A stretch of 64,000 nt of DNA from Litorilinea aerophila (lineage in GTDB: Bacteria > Chloroflexota > Anaerolineae > Caldilineales > Caldilineaceae), in the NCBI RefSeq assembly GCF_006569185.2, contig NZ_VIGC02000013.1:62001-126000 (forward strand), given 5' to 3'. The notes beneath the pieces were generated by a model. The model was not told the origin of the DNA. It saw only the letters and a list, made by a program, of their open reading frames with translations, and made no database searches. Shown here piece after piece: positions 61,301 through 64,000 of the stretch. Position 1 is the first letter of the stretch. Every line of letters begins with the position of its first letter. The position numbers and the translations under genes were made by a program.

Positions 61301-61383
61301 AATCCCGGCGGAAATCCACCGAGGGTGCCCACGCCAGTCGGCGCAGCCAGATTTCCGCCGTGGTATTTACACCAGACTCTATT
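61301..61383 (+). promoter_or_regulatory. hairpin-promoter element, copy D
   Basis: 83 bp. Arms CGGCGGAAAT (61306-61315) and ATTTCCGCCG (61351-61360). Compared with copies A and C, both arms have changed together (A to G on the left, T to C on the right), so complementarity is kept. The tail TGGTATTTACACC, AGACT, CTATT ends 5 bases before the ATG of the next gene. Confidence 0.6.
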
Positions 61384-61388
61384 CGCGC

Positions 61389-64000
61389 ATGCAAGAGAAC
61401 CTTCGTATCCAGGTAACTGTGGCCCTGACGCTGCTTCTGTTGGTGGCCCTCATCGTGGTCTACAACGCGGGTGTGGCACGCGGACGGCTGCGCGTGCGCG
61501 GCGAACTGCTGACCCTCCAGGCCGAGTATGTGGCCCTTCTCTCCTCCACGCCCACGGCCACGGAGACGCCCACACCCACGCCGACCCCCACGGCGACCCT
61601 GACGCCCACCCCCACCTGGACGCCCACTCACACGCCCACACCGACCCCCACCCCGGCGTCGCCTGAGGAGTGGGCCCAGCGTTTTCAACAGGTGGCCGAG
61701 GAAGGGCTCAATTCCATGTCCCTGTTGGATTTCACCGGGGAACGGGCCGAGGCCCTGCTCCGCCGCCTGGCTCAGGCCCAGGGGTTGGCCTTTGTGCCAG
61801 CCACCTACTTTCCCCTGAACGCCGACCCCTGGGCGGCGCTGGTCGTTCCCCGGGCGCCGGGCGGTGAAGCCCTGCCCATGCTCTTCTGGCGAGAGCCCAA
61901 CGACCGCAACCGCGTCCGCAGCCAGTTGCTGTTGGCCGCCCTGGGCCGGGAACGGGACTACACCACCCTGCTGGCTGGCGTCAGCCACGGCGTGATGGGA
62001 GCCGACCGGCTGGGCCGTCGGCACATCCTGCTGGTGGAGAGCACGGAGCTACGCTCCCAACTGACGGCTTACGTCCTGGCCCAGCCCCAGCCCGCCGAGG
62101 ACTTCCAGCTCCTGTGGCAGAGCGCCACGGAGCCCACCTGGCCCGGTGCGGCGCCCGGCAGCCAGGTTACCTTGCAGACGGACGGAGAGCACATTCTGCC
62201 TGCCATCCAGGTGGTGGCCCCCGTGGCCGGCAACCCCGGGTTGCAGCGCCTGCTGGACGCACCTCAACTCTTCGTGGAACAGCCGCCCTTTGCCCGCCAG
62301 TGGGCCCAGACCCTGTGGCGTTTTGTGTCCGAGGAAGAGGCCGACGAGGCAGACAGCCGTGAGTCCCCTGGACCTGGCTATCACCTCCAGGAGGCGAGCC
62401 TGCTGCCCACACCCCTCACCACCCTGGCCCGCTTCCTCCTGCTGCTGCGGGCATCGGATGTGGGCACCGCGGCCAACTTTGCCAGCCGCTTCGACCTGCT
62501 GCAACAGGCCTATGACATGGGCCTCACCCAGCCGGCCCACTGGCTCGCCTTTTACCTGGATGAAGCAGACCAGCCCCTGTGGGACGGCCAGGTGACCTTG
62601 CGCCTGCGCTTCTTCGACAACGGCAACCGGGACCGCACCTACACGGCCATCTTCGAGGCGGATGAGGCCGTGGGCTACCGGGTGGCCGCCATCGAGCCGG
62701 CTGAGCCCTACGGCGCCCAGGAGTGGGTCACCCCGGCGCCTGCCCTGCCCACCTTTACGCCCACGGCCACGCCCACAGAGACCCCCACAGGCATCGGGGG
62801 CGAAGTCCCGCCGGCAGAGCAAGCGCCGCCTACGCCCGTGCCCAGCGATACGCCCACCCCCACCGCGACGGCCACAGCGACGGCGACCGCCACGGAAACC
62901 CCCACCGTGACCCCCACCTTCACGCCCACGGCCACGCCGACGCCCAGCCCTACGGCCACCGCCACGCCCACCGAAACGCCCACGGCCACGCCGACGCCCA
63001 AACCCTATCCCCTGCCCGACATCCCGCCCGATCAGGCCACTCTGGTGACCGGGACCATCTTCCGCGCGCCGGCCAACCTGCGGGCCGGCCCGGCCACAGA
63101 CTACCCTGTCCTGGCCCAACTGGGTTTCGGGGTCCACGTGGATCTCTACGGCGTGACCGAAGCCGGCGACTGGGTGCTGCTGCGGGTCAACGAGCCGGCC
63201 GACGGCAGCCACAACGTCATCGGCTGGATGGCGGCGGAGCTGGTGCAGCCCACGGCGGACCTGGCGTTGCTGCCGCTCTACCGGGCCGATGGCACGCCGG
63301 TCATCCCGCCCACGCCGACGCCCAGCCCCACCCCGGGGCCGCCCACGCCCACCCCCACGCCGACCCCCAGGTCCACGCCGGTCCTGGGCGACATCCAGGT
63401 GCTGCCGGCCACCGCCGGCCTGGTGCCTGTGCCGCCGCCCGTGGCGGAGGAAGTGGTGATGACCATCGGCGGCGACCGCATTCCGGCCAACCCTCTGGCG
63501 CCCATTCCTGCCACCACCGCGGACGGCCGGTCGGTCCAACTGGTGGTGGATACGGCCCGGGTGGAGATCTGGAGCGGCATGTTCGCCGCAGAACCGCCCC
63601 AATATGAGTCGGCGCCGGCCGAGCTCCTCTGGCCAGGCACCCAGGTCTACGTGGTGGGCACGTCCGATCCCGCACAGCCGGATCGCTTCGTCGCCTCTCG
63701 GGTGCGCATTGCACAGGCGCCGACGGACGCCGGGGCGCGACCCCGGGTGGAACGCTTCACCGCGCCGGTCCTGGCTGAAGCCCTGGGCCAGGGGAGCAGC
63801 GTGGCCCTGTTGGGCAGTCGGGAGGAGCCCGGCGTCTACCTGCTGGAGGCCACGGGCACCGTCTATCAACTTTGGGTGGATGAACAGGAGGCGACCTGGG
63901 CGGGGAGCGATCCGGCCGCGGGCTTGATTGTCCACACGGGGGAAGCACCCGTGGGGTTGAACAGCTTCCGCTGGATTCGCCCGGATGGGGAAGGGGTCCA
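61389..64000 (+). CDS. membrane-anchored Thr-Pro protein with SH3b domain (3' end missing)
   Basis: Open frame of at least 870 codons that runs off the window. One N-terminal membrane helix (about residues 7-27, [20 protein letters not shown]) is followed by a Thr-Pro linker (about 54-97). A folded domain of unknown type (about 98-450) contains [11 protein letters not shown] and [16 protein letters not shown] second Thr-Pro linker (about 455-540) precedes an SH3b-like domain (about 550-620, [20 protein letters not shown], then GDWVLLRV). A third linker and further beta-rich sequence follow. SH3b domains often bind cell-wall or glycan. There is no ribosome site before the ATG, which lies 5 bases after the promoter-like tail. 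Catalytic residues are not apparent. Confidence 0.78.
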   Translation, partial: MQENLRIQVTVALTLLLLVALIVVYNAGVARGRLRVRGELLTLQAEYVALLSSTPTATETPTPTPTPTATLTPTPTWTPTHTPTPTPTPASPEEWAQRFQQVAEEGLNSMSLLDFTGERAEALLRRLAQAQGLAFVPATYFPLNADPWAALVVPRAPGGEALPMLFWREPNDRNRVRSQLLLAALGRERDYTTLLAGVSHGVMGADRLGRRHILLVESTELRSQLTAYVLAQPQPAEDFQLLWQSATEPTWPGAAPGSQVTLQTDGEHILPAIQVVAPVAGNPGLQRLLDAPQLFVEQPPFARQWAQTLWRFVSEEEADEADSRESPGPGYHLQEASLLPTPLTTLARFLLLLRASDVGTAANFASRFDLLQQAYDMGLTQPAHWLAFYLDEADQPLWDGQVTLRLRFFDNGNRDRTYTAIFEADEAVGYRVAAIEPAEPYGAQEWVTPAPALPTFTPTATPTETPTGIGGEVPPAEQAPPTPVPSDTPTPTATATATATATETPTVTPTFTPTATPTPSPTATATPTETPTATPTPKPYPLPDIPPDQATLVTGTIFRAPANLRAGPATDYPVLAQLGFGVHVDLYGVTEAGDWVLLRVNEPADGSHNVIGWMAAELVQPTADLALLPLYRADGTPVIPPTPTPSPTPGPPTPTPTPTPRSTPVLGDIQVLPATAGLVPVPPPVAEEVVMTIGGDRIPANPLAPIPATTADGRSVQLVVDTARVEIWSGMFAAEPPQYESAPAELLWPGTQVYVVGTSDPAQPDRFVASRVRIAQAPTDAGARPRVERFTAPVLAEALGQGSSVALLGSREEPGVYLLEATGTVYQLWVDEQEATWAGSDPAAGLIVHTGEAPVGLNSFRWIRPDGEGV

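Overview
The window is GC-rich, gene-dense bacterial DNA that most resembles Chloroflexota, probably Caldilineae- or Anaerolineae-like. The case rests on style, not on a marker gene. Many secreted or membrane proteins carry long Thr-Pro linkers. Several end in, or contain, a short (I/V)(F/Y)LP motif. GTG and TTG starts are common. Intergenic spaces hold many hairpin repeats that begin GTAGG. There is no rRNA or tRNA gene, no CRISPR array and no insertion sequence with a transposase.

Bases 1-29000 are one long, almost entirely plus-strand locus for a cell-surface polysaccharide. It holds four GT4/GT2 glycosyltransferases, a GT39-type membrane glycosyltransferase, an initiating polyprenyl-phosphate sugar transferase, and a complete heptose set (nucleotidyltransferase, GHMP kinase, GmhA, GmhB). 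A Wzz/BY-kinase chain-length regulator closes it. Decoration genes are an acyltransferase-3 protein, a sulfotransferase and an SGNH-like hydrolase. A tight block of acyl carrier protein, AMP-forming ligase, AsnB-type amidotransferase and NadE-like PP-loop ligase suggests that a carrier-bound acyl or aminoacyl group is made and amidated here. Secreted LamG, CHRD, beta-propeller and Thr-Pro-rich proteins are interspersed. No Wzx flippase or Wzy polymerase is visible.

Bases 29000-42400 are mixed: a large NHL/beta-propeller secreted protein, a low-molecular-weight phosphatase, heme A synthase, a GpsA-like dehydrogenase, a zinc-type alcohol dehydrogenase, an ATPase-permease pair of the MacB/FtsX type, and an NYN-LOTUS protein. 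Bases 42400-56400 are a protein-quality-control region: dnaK, grpE, dnaJ, clpB and hsp20 on the plus strand. Between dnaJ and clpB, on the minus strand, lies a giant secreted subtilase fused to a VWA domain. Bases 56400-64000 hold a UDP-sugar pyrophosphorylase, a gamma-glutamyltransferase and two Thr-Pro-rich membrane proteins; the last one runs off the window.

The most unusual content is in the intergenic DNA. (1) Four copies of an 83-150 bp element combine an inverted repeat with a highly conserved promoter-like tail. All face a downstream gene, including dnaK, and two end only 5-11 bases before an ATG that has no ribosome binding site. (2) Two roughly 120 bp copies of a second element align without gaps (75 of 100 columns) and keep a 20 bp hairpin through paired substitutions. 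(3) Arrays of GTAGG hairpin repeats include a 143 bp duplication. Other items worth a second look are the four-gene ACP/ligase/AsnB/NadE-like module, a subtilase with Glu in place of the catalytic Asp, and a structured leader in front of hsp20.
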